From contig QANY01006259.1 of assembly GCA_003255025.1 (NCBI GenBank), positions 1,233,664-1,297,663 on the forward strand: a stretch of 64,000 nt of DNA, written 5' to 3'. The notes under the pieces are model-generated. The model ran no database searches, was not told where the DNA came from, and worked only from the letters and a program-made list of their open reading frames with translations. The position numbers were made by a program, and so were the translations under genes. The first letter of the stretch is position 1, and the number at the start of each line of letters is the position of its first letter. Source of the DNA: Datisca glomerata (Eukaryota; Streptophyta; Magnoliopsida; Cucurbitales; Datiscaceae). This document shows positions 1 to 11,318 of the stretch, in pieces.

Positions 1-285
1 CTCTTTCTCTCTCTAAACTCCTTTCTCTTTCTCACTCTCCAAATCTCTCTTTTCAAGTAAAGATCTCTCCTCTATTTATAGGCAAACTTAGGGCTTCACT
101 TTTTAATTTTAGTCCTTTTGTTCCTTTTTTTATTTTTAGTCCTTGGACAAATCTTCTTATTTTTAGGCATTGAGCTATTTTTCAAATCATACACATAGTC
201 TTAGACTAGTATATGAGAAAAAAATAAAAAAATAAAAAAAATTATATTTTTAAAGTATTGGACCGGATAAAATACGATATCTACA
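1..285 (-). mobile_element. Partial LTR of the Ty3/gypsy family also seen at 42-44 kb
   Basis: This stretch matches the right-hand part of the LTRs ending at 36530 and 44647: a CT-rich tract, the words ctctatttataggcaaa and ttagacta, and the end gaccggataaaatacgatatctaca. Read on the minus strand it starts TGTAGATATCG, the same LTR start as the other two copies (TGTAGATACC). The rest of the LTR lies outside the window to the left. It is either a solo LTR or the 5' LTR of a minus-strand element; flanking sequence at 286 onward shows no internal-region motif. It shares the family but is clearly diverged from the other two copies. Confidence 0.75.
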
Positions 286-1035
286 ACGATCTAGTATAGT
301 TGGACACTTCTTTTGGATCCTGACTAATGTATTAGTATATTTGCAATGCATTGAAATGACTAATGAAGTTTGATATGTGATAAAATACTATCTCAAATGA
401 TCAAAGTTCGTTGCTATTTTTTATGTATGCTCTTAGTTCTAAGAGAATTATGATTTCATATTTAGAGAGTTATTCATTTTTTCTTCGAGAAGTGAGACTC
501 AATGAGTTAAATTACTACATAATGAACTCATAGATTTTTAAAGAAATCCATGAACACTTCTTGAAAGTGATGAACATATTTGGTTGTAATTCGTTTATGT
601 GGTCGATGTAATCTAAGCACCGAGTGTGTCTAGTGGAGTACTAAATACTTAGTGATCTTACTCGAAACATCAAGTATGGAGATTATTACAGTTGTAAAGT
701 AGAAGGATTTTGGAATATAGAAAAAACAAGATAATGTATAATGTGGGCCTAATGTGGGTCAATAGTACTTCATCCAAATATATATTGATATTCTAGATAA
801 AGAGGGGGTCACATAATAAACGATACGTTAAAATAATCACTCGAGAAATATAAAATATTTTTGGAGTGTAATTATAATTTTGTAGTGGAGTTCATTTTAA
901 TTAATAATTAGTAAATATGGTTAAAGAGTTACTCAATAAATTGTATTCATTATTTGAGGCAAGAATACTTTTATCCTATCGGTCCCTCTTCTAGCCTTGA
1001 TGAATATATTTACAATTGATTATGGTCATTGGACT
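286..1035. other. AT-rich spacer, no gene seen
   Basis: I find no coding potential, RNA gene or clear repeat here. The sequence directly follows the LTR start at 285, so the first bases (acgat) are a candidate target-site duplication whose partner is outside the window. Confidence 0.5.
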
Positions 1036-1619
1036 TGTTAGAAATCAAGTAAGCACATAAGCCCATTTTCATTTGGGTTATGGACTTAGTAGAATAGGCC
1101 ATGAGAATATAATTGGGCCATGAGAATACAATTGGGCCACACTATAAAAATGACCCATGACCCACAATCCACAACCCATTTGACAAAATGTGTAACCGGC
1201 CACATGTGACTCACATGGCCCGTGGTTTCCGTTGGGGGTGGGGGCGGAGGCGGGGGTTCATTTTGTCAATTGTTTTCTCTTTATATTGTCTTCTCATTCT
1301 CAATCCTCAATTAGTTATAAACTTTTTCACTTTGTCGTGTTGACACTCACTATAAAATTAGAGTCTTGAGAATTCCAATGTTGAGTGCAATATTTGGTGC
1401 CCACACACCGAGAAGATTCGGCCATCCATGGAATAAAGAAGAAGCTCCTATTGGTTTCAAAGAAGGAAAGGTCGAAAGTTCATGAATGATTCAAAAAGTT
1501 TGGTCTACATGGGTATTGTGTAAGCACGCTACAAGGGTATAATCTTCTATCGATTGATGTTCATAGAATTTCAATAATCAATTAAGAAAAATTATCCTGA
1601 TCGAAATCGGCTTTCCACA
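1036..1619 (+). mobile_element. Decayed Ty1/copia LTR
   Basis: The segment starts TGTTAGAAATCAAGTAAGC and ends CTTTCCACA. It contains text typical of a widespread plant copia LTR family: a run of gggcca words, acccatttgacaaaatg, a TATA-like tatattg region, ggtgcccacac, gaagattcggcc, ctcctattggtttcaaagaagg and catgggtattgtgtaagcacgc. A degenerate initiator-Met primer site follows 11 bases after the proposed end, which supports a 5' LTR rather than a solo LTR. No gag or pol follows and no second LTR is visible, so the element is truncated. The exact ends are inferred from TG..CA only. Confidence 0.55.
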
Positions 1620-1629
1620 AATTTTCTTT

Positions 1630-1645
1630 CAATTAGCATCAAAGG
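1630..1645 (+). other. Degenerate primer-binding site (initiator tRNA-Met type)
   Basis: The bases caattagcatcaaagg align with the usual plant copia primer site TGGTATCAGAGC with several substitutions. They sit just downstream of the copia LTR. The site is probably non-functional. Confidence 0.4.
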
Positions 1646-2718
1646 TAGATCGATACATTTTTCGATTTGAATTTGATGGTAGAACTCAAATGAGAATATC
1701 TTTGCATATGTTGTAGTCCAAATTGTTATATTTAAAATTTTCTCTTCTAGTGCACCGTGTACAAATTTATATATATTTTTGTAAGATGTCTTGCATGGCC
1801 TTTTAGATATTTGTTTGTATAATTCTTTTAGGATATGTAATTAGAGAGACAATCTATGAAGAGATTATTTTTCTCATAAATTTATCATTTATAGTACATA
1901 GAAATTTTTGTAAGCTTTCGTCGTGGAAGCATAGGAATTTTTGTAAACAATGCAATTGACATATATACTATATAAAAATGCACAATCCCAGAAAAACATT
2001 CACTTACAAGATTTACTCTTCTACCTCAATTGTTTATCCTAAACTATTCTTCATATTAACCATGGTAAAGTTTATTTAGTTAAGAGTCAAAGTACATGTT
2101 TCAAAATTTTAAACCTCCTACATGTCAAAAATTGCTTCTTTGTGCTGAGTTAACTAAACAAATACTAAAGAGACATCATTTCTATGACAACATATATTTT
2201 TTATAATTTTAATTCTTCATATTTAAATGTCACTCTTTATTATACTACTTATACCAGGGTTACAACATGCTTATCGTCATTTCAAATATAACTTTCTAAA
2301 ATTTATACAGCATTCACGCATGCTTCAATTAATTAAAACTTTTAGACATGTTTCAATAAAAGCAGGTACAATACACATTTAACCTTGAAATTTAACAGTT
2401 AACGGAAACTATAGATGGAAATCAGATAAAAAGAATAAAGCGTGGTTGCTCGAATAAAATCAATTGTAAATAGTTTCCATTGTAAGATTTCAAACCTCCT
2501 GTTTTAGATTTTGATGACTATATTAAAAGCACCAATTGTAAACAATTACAACTTTTCGTCATCCTGGAAAAGTTGCAACTCATTTTTAGAATATATATAT
2601 GAAATCACAAGCCAATGATTTCTAAACAGCCTTCATCGTATTGAAAAATAGCTGCACAAGTTTCAGAACACTGTTCCGTCATCTTGGAAAAGTTGCACCT
2701 CATTTTTAGTGTATATAT
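1646..2718. other. Spacer with a local two-copy direct repeat
   Basis: The first ~100 bases may still be copia leader. The rest is AT-rich and shows no gene. Near the right end a ~42-base sequence occurs twice, at about 2556-2600 and 2677-2718 (core tggaaaagttgca, then ctcatttttag and atatatata), 121 bases apart. Confidence 0.45.
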
Positions 2719-2781
2719 ATACATACCTATATACATACCTATATACATACGTACTATATATATATATATATACACACACAC
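2719..2781. repeat. TA/CA microsatellite at the left edge of the virus array
   Basis: Alternating atacatacctat units lead into (TA)n at about 2755-2771 and then (CA)n. The virus-derived sequence begins within a few bases, at about 2783. TA dinucleotide repeats next to endogenous florendoviruses have been reported in plant genomes, so this may mark the integration site. Confidence 0.7.
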
Positions 2782-2782
2782 G

Positions 2783-4391
2783 TACTGTAGTTTACAGTGA
2801 GTGCTTCCTCAACCTTAACAGTTACACATTGAGTGCATTTGAGTTAGCAACAGGATCATGACTAGTAGAGCTTATAGTCATAGTTATATACAGTTTACAT
2901 TAGTGCATACATGGTCTCATGAACAACTATTATGGAAATTAAAAGAAAAACTTACGGTTAGGGAGCATTGGAGCTCCTGAGCACAACGTTATGTACGTGT
3001 AGATGTGAGCAGGAAATTAATGGAGGTAAGAGATGAGAGAGATAATTTAGAGAGAATGTGTAAGGGCAAACATAAGTGTTCAGCACATGAGCATTCTATT
3101 AAACACTACAGGGAAAATATGCTTAGTCTCAACAAGGGTGAGAGGCCCTTTTATAATACAAGAAAGTAACTTAACTTAAATACAAAAGTAACTAGAGTAT
3201 ACTAAATGAACTACACATAATTACTACAAGTATTTATGATAGAGGTAGTGTGGCGTGGCTTTATGAGCATCGTCCACTTGTGTGGTTAGAGAAGCTACTG
3301 TGTCAATATTTGGTTGATTCTGCTTGTTATATGACAGCTGGTCTGGTCATAATCAGATTAGCTTAGCATTCCTTTTCCTTTATTGTTTTTATCTAGCTGG
3401 TCTGAAATGATAGAAGGTAACGAGTCCCAAATGTTAGCAATGGTTGGCTCTGGTGGGTCTGCATCTGGCGACAGATCTGGTAGATCATCATTAGGATCTT
3501 GACTTTCACCTCCAAAGATGCTGAAGGCATTATGTTGGGTGAGGTCAAGGCTTATATAAGTAGTAGGCACAGTACTGGGAGATGATGGTGATTGCCTTTG
3601 TGGACTCGGGTTGGCACTTGATGTGGCCTTGAAGAAAGTGTCAGATCCAAACACATGTAGGAACTAGTGTTTGATAAAATCCATGGTTTTTACAGCTAAT
3701 TCTGTTTTACTGATCTGGGGAAACTGTTGTTTAATGAGATTTTCAGCATTCAAAAATGGATTGCTCGTTGCTACAGGTAAAGGTTTAGGGACGGCTTCAT
3801 AGCAGGCTTGTCCATGGATTTTGATCAATTTAATTAATTCAATTAAATGGGGGTTCATTCGTTTATCCCACCATTTAGTGAAGAATATACGTTTTAATAC
3901 GGGTATTCCATTCTGGTAATCACATTTAAGATCCTATTTCCAAATCTATTAAGAAATTGAATCGGATAATAAAATGTACCAATGTTTTGGATACGGTACT
4001 ATTTTTATTGATCAGGGCATATTTTGAATGCCATTCTTTGAACTTAATTTTTAGGATTTCAGGTAGAGTATCAAACGTAAGACCAACTTTATCCCACCAA
4101 AGGAGGAACCAAATTGGTACTCTTGCGTCTAATACTTCAGGGCATATACCGATAAACCATGTATAGTTACGTATAAGATTTTGATAATAGAATGTAATTG
4201 TAAAGGATTCTATGTAATCCCAATAACTGTATTTTATGGTTTTTTGATGTATCTCCATAGTTCTGGTAGTATGGGGATGTAGACCCCATTGATTGATGAA
4301 GATGAAATTTTGGATTACAGCCTTACTAAAAGTAATTAGGCTGGTATTTCGGTTAGAGTCATGGAATGTATGTCTGATTTCCATGCTCCAC
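2783..4391 (-). mobile_element. Endogenous caulimovirid segment V1 (intergenic region + ORF2 part)
   Basis: Read on the minus strand the segment contains the downstream two thirds of virus ORF2 (4391 to 3358) and then the start of the virus intergenic region (3357 to 2783). It carries a TATA-like box, TATAAAAG on the minus strand at about 3148-3155. It matches the equivalent parts of the segments at 9.96-12.2, 14.1-16.1, 17.6-19.3 and 19.3-20.5 kb. The right border at 4391/4392 is an inversion junction: ORF2 on the minus strand ends at ccatgctcc and movement-protein sequence on the plus strand follows. The short shared word ctcca suggests microhomology. Confidence 0.85.
3358..4391 (-). pseudogene. 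Virus ORF2 remnant, copy V1 (function unknown)
   Basis: This is the central and C-terminal part of the second virus ORF. Three open blocks on the minus strand, 4391-3926, 3858-3664 and 3654-3358, line up end to end with the other ORF2 copies. They are separated by a frameshift near 3900 and an in-frame stop near 3660, just before the block beginning MFGSDT. The C-terminal block is rich in Ser, Pro and Gln, then acidic (GGESQDPNDDLPDLSP), and ends in a Lys/Gly-rich tail. I do not recognise a domain family. Florendoviruses are known to have a second ORF of unknown function, which fits. The 5' part of the ORF is missing because of the inversion junction. It cannot make a normal protein. Confidence 0.75.
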
Positions 4392-5430
4392 AACCGAGGT
4401 AACTGAATTAATTGCATATCAAGATGTAAAAGAAGCTTTAGATAAATGGATTATACCTAAGGTGAAACCTGAAACAATATATAAAAGTGGAACATTTGAT
4501 TTCATTGGCCGTAAAATCATTAAAACATTTGAATATGCCATCCCATTACAGCATAATGATGATGTCCTATATCTGCTACATCTGCATGATTTATATCCAT
4601 TCATGCAAAAATATAAGTATGTGATATAGGCTTAGTACAAATTACATTAAAACCTTTAACTCTATTGGACAAAACACTAGCATATAATGCACCCTTAGAG
4701 ATGGTAGGTGCCTGAACTGGAAAGCTTCTCTTATGGAAGCCATAGGGACTAGCTTATGTCATGGATCTGTTTATTTTAATATTTATCCGAATTTAAGCAT
4801 TGCGCTCTGTGACAGCAATCTAGCCAAAGTACTTAAACTTAGAGTTCAATCCCATGACTATGATTATCTACCAAGATCGTCTCCTTTTGCCATCCTATTT
4901 AAGATTCATCTTAAGGTTTTAACAACCTTAAATCCTTACACCAAGAAGCAAAGTGAGCAAGGACATACAGTCCTTATTGATACTAATCTGTTCAACAGCC
5001 AAGTGGATGTTCCTCGTATGATTCCCTGGTCTTATATCACCTTTTCGGACACGTGACAAATTCCTCAGGCTGTCCCTACCAGACCTGTCATCAAACAATC
5101 CTTCGAAGGTGTCATCCAAACTCAAGGAGGCAATGTCTATCTTCATTTTCAAAAATCACCTCTGCCTCTGACCAGAAGCCTTTCTAGTCTGAGCAGCCAG
5201 AGTATTCCTCCCTATCAGGTAGAAATACCTGAATCTTCTAGGGCCTCTGTAGCTGACCCTCTTGGATAAGAGGACTCTGATCATTCTTTTTCCCCTGGAG
5301 GATCAGATTGGAGTCATTCACATCAGCGAAAATTAGATTCCTCATGGCGTTTATGAATCCACCATAAACAGAAGGCCAATGAGCCCAACCGAAAGTGACA
5401 TGCAATTCAATATTTAGATGGATTTTACAC
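4392..5430 (+). pseudogene. Virus movement protein region of ORF1, copy V2
   Basis: The 30K-type movement protein of caulimovirids moves virus through plasmodesmata. Here the N-terminal methionine and leader are missing because the segment starts at the inversion junction. Open blocks at 4392-4628 and 4733-5056 match the two other plus-strand copies (12258 and 20760 onward). They include the conserved stretch FEYAIPLQHNDDVLYLLHL and a second block around FNIYPNLSIAL and DYDYLPRSSPF. A stop at 5056 and another near 5269 break the frame. Assignment rests on position at the start of ORF1 and overall resemblance to caulimovirid movement proteins; a profile search would be needed for certainty. 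Confidence 0.65.
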
Positions 5431-7265
5431 ACAATAGTGTGTTAAGACAAAGTATTCACCAGGATTTTATGCAACCAAAATATAAGGATTTTAGGATTGG
5501 CATTTTGTCAACCATAATCCTCAACAGCTCTTAGATCTGAAGAACATGTACTACTTCAGTTAGAACAGGATCAACGCCTTTAGCCTTTCCCTGAATGGTA
5601 TTACCAGCACACCCAAAGAGTTAAAATAAAATATAACCAACAATTACAAGTTCTGACCAATATACAGAAAACGTGGATTACCACATCTGGGAGAACCTAT
5701 TAAACTATTCATCCACCACCCTTATCCTTAGAGCTTGCTCCATGACAAGGTAACCAGAAACCATTGGTCATTAACCCATATACTGAGGTTTCAAACAAGA
5801 CCAACCATCAGGACACTGTTAAGGTAAAAGACATTCTACCCTAATCCAAACAGAACAATTACACCAACCTCTTCCTTCAAACTGTAGGAATATAGTTAAC
5901 TAGGATTGAGGAATAGGTTTCTCAAATCCAGGAGATACAAGCTAAAAATATTCCACTAGAAAAACCCAAACTATTCATTGAACCAGTAACTCTTAAATCT
6001 CCTTTAGATGTCCAGAATTTTAAATTAAAATCCAGTAAGAAGTTGGATGATTTCATGGAAACCATAATGGGTAAGATTAAAAATCTGAGGACCTCTACAC
6101 CTGACAAGAGCTCCACACCTGAATCATCTTCAAGACAATTGAATATGATGAATCAGGATGATTCACCTAATCCTGAAGAACCCGAAGAATATTCCTTATC
6201 TCAAATCTTAGATATTAAGAAGAATTTTGATGATTCTATCAATAAACTTTCTTCTAGCTATTCTAAAAGGCCTACTACTCATATGGCTTTAACTGGTCCA
6301 AGTAGGTATTATTATCCCAGACCTACTCCCCAAGATATTTTGTATGAAGAAGACTTTCTTCATTCTCAGAAATCTTACCATGGCAAAACCATCTATGAAT
6401 GGAACATAGATGACAAAACAGAGTATCAGGTGTTCGAGACCATTCATCAAATGATCATGTACTCTTCTGCGTGTAAACAAAATGAGAATACAGATCATCA
6501 GATCTGCAGATTCCTGGTCAATGGATTCACATGAACGCTGAAAGGTTAGTGGGACAATTGTCTCACTGAAAGTCAATGCCAACAAATCTTAAACTCTTTC
6601 AAAATTAATATTGACCCAACTACTGGTACCCATACAAGAACTGAAGATGCCTGTTATACCCTGACCCAATCCATTATTCACCATTTCCTTGGCCCAGGAA
6701 TTGTCAATACTGATAGGCACAGAGAGCTTTCCAAAATTTGAGATGCCCTTCTCTTACCCACTTCAGATGGTACATGCAGAGAAGTGATGCAAACAGTGAA
6801 CACTGGAAGGTAAAGTTTATTGATGGCCTCCCAAGTCTTTTTGCTGAAAGAGTAATAAGAAAACTCTGTGATAAGCATGATCAAATGGATATTTCTTATG
6901 ATAAGTATACTTATGGACATCTCATTGCCCTAGTCATAGAAGAAGGACTGGTATTATGCAATGATATGAAACTACAACATATGATGAAAAGTCAGAATCT
7001 TGACAATAGAAAAGAATTAGATGAATTTTATAATCAATTTGTGTATGATACTAAAATCCAGTATCCAACTACTTTTTCATCATCCAAACCACGTAGGACT
7101 TCCTCTAGGCCCGCTAAACCGCATAAGAAATACTTTCGAAAAAGAAATTCAGACATAAAGAGTCCAAACATAGATCTCAACCACATCAGAAACCTTATAA
7201 CAGCAAAGTCAAAGCCATCTGCTACAAGTGTGGCTTAACAGGACATTTTGCCAACAAATGTCGAT
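5431..7265 (+). pseudogene. Virus coat protein region of ORF1 with CCHC zinc knuckle, copy V2
   Basis: This is the capsid part of the polyprotein. Open blocks at 6043-6534 and 6738-7238 cover an acidic, Ser/Pro-rich N-terminal part (DDSPNPEEPEEYSLSQIL), the capsid core (TGPSRYYYPRPTPQDILYEE) and a basic Lys/Arg-rich tail. The zinc knuckle CYKCGLTGHFANKC (Cys-x2-Cys-x4-His-x4-Cys) is encoded at 7220-7261 but lies one frame away from the preceding block, so a frameshift falls between them. Stops occur before 6043 (for example near 5700). The same order is seen in copies V6 and V7. The knuckle normally binds viral RNA during packaging. Confidence 0.75.
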
Positions 7266-7491
7266 CTAAATTCAAAATGAAACTTCATGAGTTAGTTCTC
7301 GATGAAGAGACGCAACAGAAGATTATGAAGTGCTTCTCTGAAGATAGTTCTACTACCAGTTTAGATGATGACGTTGCATACATTTCTGCATCCGTGTCTG
7401 ACTCATCTGCCACGTCTGAACAACCTGATCAACCTTGCTGCAGCTCGAGAACCTTCAACGTCATAACAGAAATAAACTATTGGAAGGCAAT

Positions 7492-7576
7492 AGTTGAGAT
7501 GAACAGTTTAGATCTGAATAGTTGAGATGAACAGTTTAGATCTGAATAGTTGAGATGAACAGTTTAGATCTGATCT
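7492..7576 (+). repeat. 28-bp unit repeated three times inside the virus copy
   Basis: The unit gttgagatgaacagtttaga plus tctgaata starts at 7493, 7521 and 7549. Copies V6 (23670-23790) and V7 (25690-25800) have a single unit followed by about 85 bases that are missing here. So the triplication sits at a deletion and looks like a repair scar. Confidence 0.85.
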
Positions 7577-8450
7577 AAAGATGAAACTCAAGTTCTTGGA
7601 AACTTGCTAGAAGGAATATTCCACTCCAGACTTAAAACCTATAGAAAATTACAGTATGAATGAACTATTAAACCGTATTCAACAAGATTATGTAACACAC
7701 AAACATGTAACCATTTCTGATCTGAAAATAAAAATTAATATTATTAAATCTGGAATTCAGCAGTTAAAGACTGTAAATCAAATCCTCTCTCAAGATCTGA
7801 ATCTCCTAAAATAGTCTACAGCCAAAGGAAATGCCCCTGTAGACTTCCTAGACCTGCCTTCACAAGATCAGTCAGGTCAAAGTCAAGGTCAATCTTTGAT
7901 TTCATCAGATCAGCCATCTCTTAGTCAAAGTTAGACGTTGACTTCCCCAGATCAGCCTTGTCAGATCTCACCAAATCAGACAAAGGAAAACAATCTGTAT
8001 TTATTCCTGCTAAACCAAGTTACCTTCCAGAAATGGTACACAAAGATTACCTTAGTAATCAAACATGATTTTATCATTACTGACGCCATTGTCTTAGTAG
8101 ATAGTGGTGCAGATATGAACTGCATTCATGAAGGATTAATCCCTCTGAAATATTTTCATAAAACCAATCAATCTCTCACAAGCGCCAGTGAAAATTCTAT
8201 GAGAATTCAGTACAAGATACCCGAAGCTCTTTTCTGCAAACAGGGAGTTTACTACCTGCTTCATTTGTGCTCATAAAGAATATGACACAAAGCATTATCT
8301 TAGGCAATCCTTTCCTCAATTCGATTATGCCTATCACCATAATTGATACCTCTGGTATCCATACAGTTATTGATACTGTTGACATTACTTTTGAATTTAT
8401 CACCAAATCGTATACTAATGAAGTAGATATCATCAGACATCTAGTTGACA
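7577..8450 (+). pseudogene. Virus aspartic protease region of ORF1, copy V2
   Basis: Retroviral-type pepsin-like protease that would process the polyprotein. The active-site triad is intact here: VDSGADMN, with DSG encoded at 8100-8108. The open block runs 7938-8276. Two stops precede it, near 7813 and 7933, where the aligned copy V7 reads open. After 8276 the frame shifts to a block at 8267-8545 that contains ILGNPFLN, a conserved strand of retropepsin-like proteases. A coiled, Gln/Leu-rich linker lies upstream (about 7640-7830). Confidence 0.75.
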
Positions 8451-9945
8451 ATAAGATGAATCAGTTAAATCTGTTACAAAAAGAAATACATTTTTTGACA
8501 ATTGACCGGTGTATTCAACAACCCACGATACAAAAGAAAATTTAAACAATTCTTCATGAAATTCAATCTAAAATTTGTAGTGATATCCCTAATACCTTTG
8601 GGGATAGAAAAAAGCATATCATTTCCTTGCCATATCAACCAGACTTCAATGAAAATAATATTCCTACCAAATCTAGATCTAGCCAAATAAAAAAAGAATA
8701 TTTGGAACTTTGCAAAACCGACATTGAATCCCTGTTATAAAAGATATTAATTAGACCCAGTAAATCTCCTTGAAGTTGTACTGGTTTCTATGTAAACAAA
8801 AATACTGAGATAGAAAGAGGATCACCTAGATTAGTGATCAATTATAAACCATTAAATGATGCATTACAATGGATTAGATATCCAATCCCAAATAAAAAAG
8901 ATATACTTTATAGACTTTATGATTCTGTGATCTTTTCAAAATTTTATATGAAATTATGATTTTGGCAAATCCAAATAATTGAACCAGACAGGCATAAAAC
9001 TACTTTTATTGTACTCTTTGACCATTTTGAATGGAAGGTGTTACCATTTGGTGTAAAAAATGGTCCATCTAAAAGCCAGCATATCATGAATGATATTTTT
9101 AATGCTTCTACTGCATTTATTATCTGTTACATTGATGATCTCTTAATCTTCTCATCATCCATAGATCAGCATTTTAAACATCTTCATATTTTTAAGAATG
9201 TTATTATCCGAAATGGTTTAGTATTATCTGCCACTAAAATGAAATTATTCCAAACAATTGTCAGATTCTTAAGCTATAACATTTTTTATGGAACTATTAT
9301 TACTATTAACCGCAGTATAGATTTTGCATCTAAATTTACAGATGAAATTAAAGATAAAACACATTTACAAAGATTCTTAGGAAGTTTGAATTATATCCAT
9401 GATTTTTATCCCTAATTAGCTCAGGATACTGCTCTACTTAATAAGAGTCTTCAAAAGAAACATATGCCTTGGACATCAGATAGGACATTAGGAGTTAAGA
9501 ATATTAAAGCTAAAATCAAACAATTACGCTGTTTAGTTTTACCACATCCTACATGGCATAAAATTTTAGAAACTGATGCCTCTAAGCTAGGTTATGGAGG
9601 TATTCTAAAACAGGTAAATCCCCAAACTCAGAAAGAATAATTATTAAGATTCACCTCTGGTACTTGGAAAGGACCAGCAAAGAATTATCCGACAATTAAA
9701 CAAGAATGTTTAGCAATTGTAAAATTTGTATTAAAATTTCAAGATGATTTGTTAAATCAACATTTTCTTATCTGTCTTGACTACTCTGTTGCAAAACAAA
9801 TTTTCAAAAAAGATGTACAAAACTTGCATCGAAACAAATATTTGCATCATGCCAGAGTATTATATCTATATTTGATTTTGATATTGAATATATTAAAGGT
9901 GCACATAATTCTCTTCTTGATTTTCTAACCCGTGAGTATTTATAG
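8451..9945 (+). pseudogene. Virus reverse transcriptase and RNase H, copy V2
   Basis: Replication enzyme of the pararetrovirus. The RT part shows RLVINYKPLND, the catalytic YIDD box encoded at 9128-9139 and the connection sequence LQRFLGSLNYI. RNase H follows with ETDASKLGYGG (first catalytic Asp at 9575-9577) and a terminal IKGAHNSLLDFLTREY ending at the stop near 9943. The longest open block is 9038-9415. Stops at about 8529, 8737, 8772, 8959, 9415 and 9639 break it; several look like TGG to TGA or CAA to TAA changes when compared with copies V4 and V7. ORF2 begins about 14 bases after the ORF1 stop. Confidence 0.85.
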
Positions 9946-9958
9946 GGAACAAACTCCA

Positions 9959-11318
9959 ATGATGAGTAACCGAGGAAGAGGCCGCAGCTCTCGTGGGCGC
10001 GGACGTGGCAAAACAAATCTGTAATACCCAAATGATGGGATTTTCTGGCCATCAGAATTTCTCAGTGTACAAGAGGCTACTCGAAGGAGTACTGAAGAAG
10101 TCCTCTTGACACCAGAAGAGTATGTTCCTAACCGGATATCTAAGGAAACAATCCTCATAATTAAACCGAATAATGAAAAATGGATGAAAGATCCATGGGA
10201 GATAAAGACTCGTTATCTCTCCACACAACAGTATCCAACCAAATTTGAACACTATAGATACATTTATGAAGCTATAGTAGTCCAATCTAGGAGCATAGAA
10301 ATCAGACATACATTCCATGACTCTACCCGAAATACCAGCCAACTACTTTTAGTAAGGCTGTAATCTGAAATTTCATCTCCATCAATCAATGGGGTCTACA
10401 TCCCCACACTACCAGAACTATAGAGATACATCAGAGAATAATAAAATACAGTTATTGAGATTACATAGAATCCTTTACAAATACATTCTATTATTAAAAT
10501 CCGATACGTAACCATACATGGTTTATCCGTATATGCTCTGAAGTATTAGACGCAGGATTACCAAATTGGTTCCTCCTTTGGTGGGACAAATTTGGTCTTA
10601 TGTTTGATACTCTACATGATATACTACAAACTGAGTTCAAATCTTGGCATTCACAATATGCCGTGATCAATAAAAATAGTACTGTATTCAAAGCATTGGT
10701 ACGTTTTATTATCCGATTAAATATCTCATGGATATAGAAATGGGATCTTAAATGTGATTACCAGAATGGAATACCCGTATTAAAACGTATATTCTTCAGT
10801 AAATGGTGTAATAAAGGAATGAACCCCCACTTAACTAAATTAATTAAAATGATTAAAACCCATGGACAAGCGTGCTATGAAGCAGTCCCTAAACCTTTAC
10901 CAGTATCAACGAGCAATCCATTTTTGAATGCTCAAAATCTCATAAACAACAGTTTCTCCAGATTAGTGAAAAAGAATTAGCTGTAAAAATCATGGACTTT
11001 GTCAAACACCAGTTCCTACATATGTTTGGATCCGACACTTCCTCCACGGCCACATCAAGTGCCAACCCAAGTCCACAAAGGCAATCACCATCATTTCACA
11101 TCACTGTGCCTACTACTAATCTAAGCCTTGACCTCTTCCAGCATAATGCCTTCAGTATCCTTGGAGGTGAAAGTCAAGATCCTAATGATGATCTTCCAGA
11201 TCTGTCACCAAAAGCGGACCCACCAGAGCTAACCATTGCTGACTTTTGGGAATCGTTAGCTTCTATCATTTCAGACCAGCTAGATAAAGACAATAAAGGA
11301 AAAGGAAAGCTAAGCTAA
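9959..11318 (+). pseudogene. Virus ORF2, full-length but broken, copy V2 (function unknown)
   Basis: This copy covers ORF2 from start to stop. It starts at 9959 with MMSNRGRGRSSRGRGRGKT, a Gly/Arg-rich head, directly after ORF1. A central region follows (block 10106-10363 with EYVPNRISKETILIIKP and EIRHTFHDS), then a region with tryptophans (WGLH..., WDYIESF, WFLLWWD-like) and the C-terminal block 10992-11318, Ser/Pro-rich then acidic, ending KGKGKLS. The expected length is roughly 450 residues. Stops include TAA at 10022 where copy V4 has CAA (Gln). The Arg/Gly head suggests nucleic-acid binding, but that is only inference. I do not recognise a family; the position fits the second ORF of florendoviruses. 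Confidence 0.75.
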
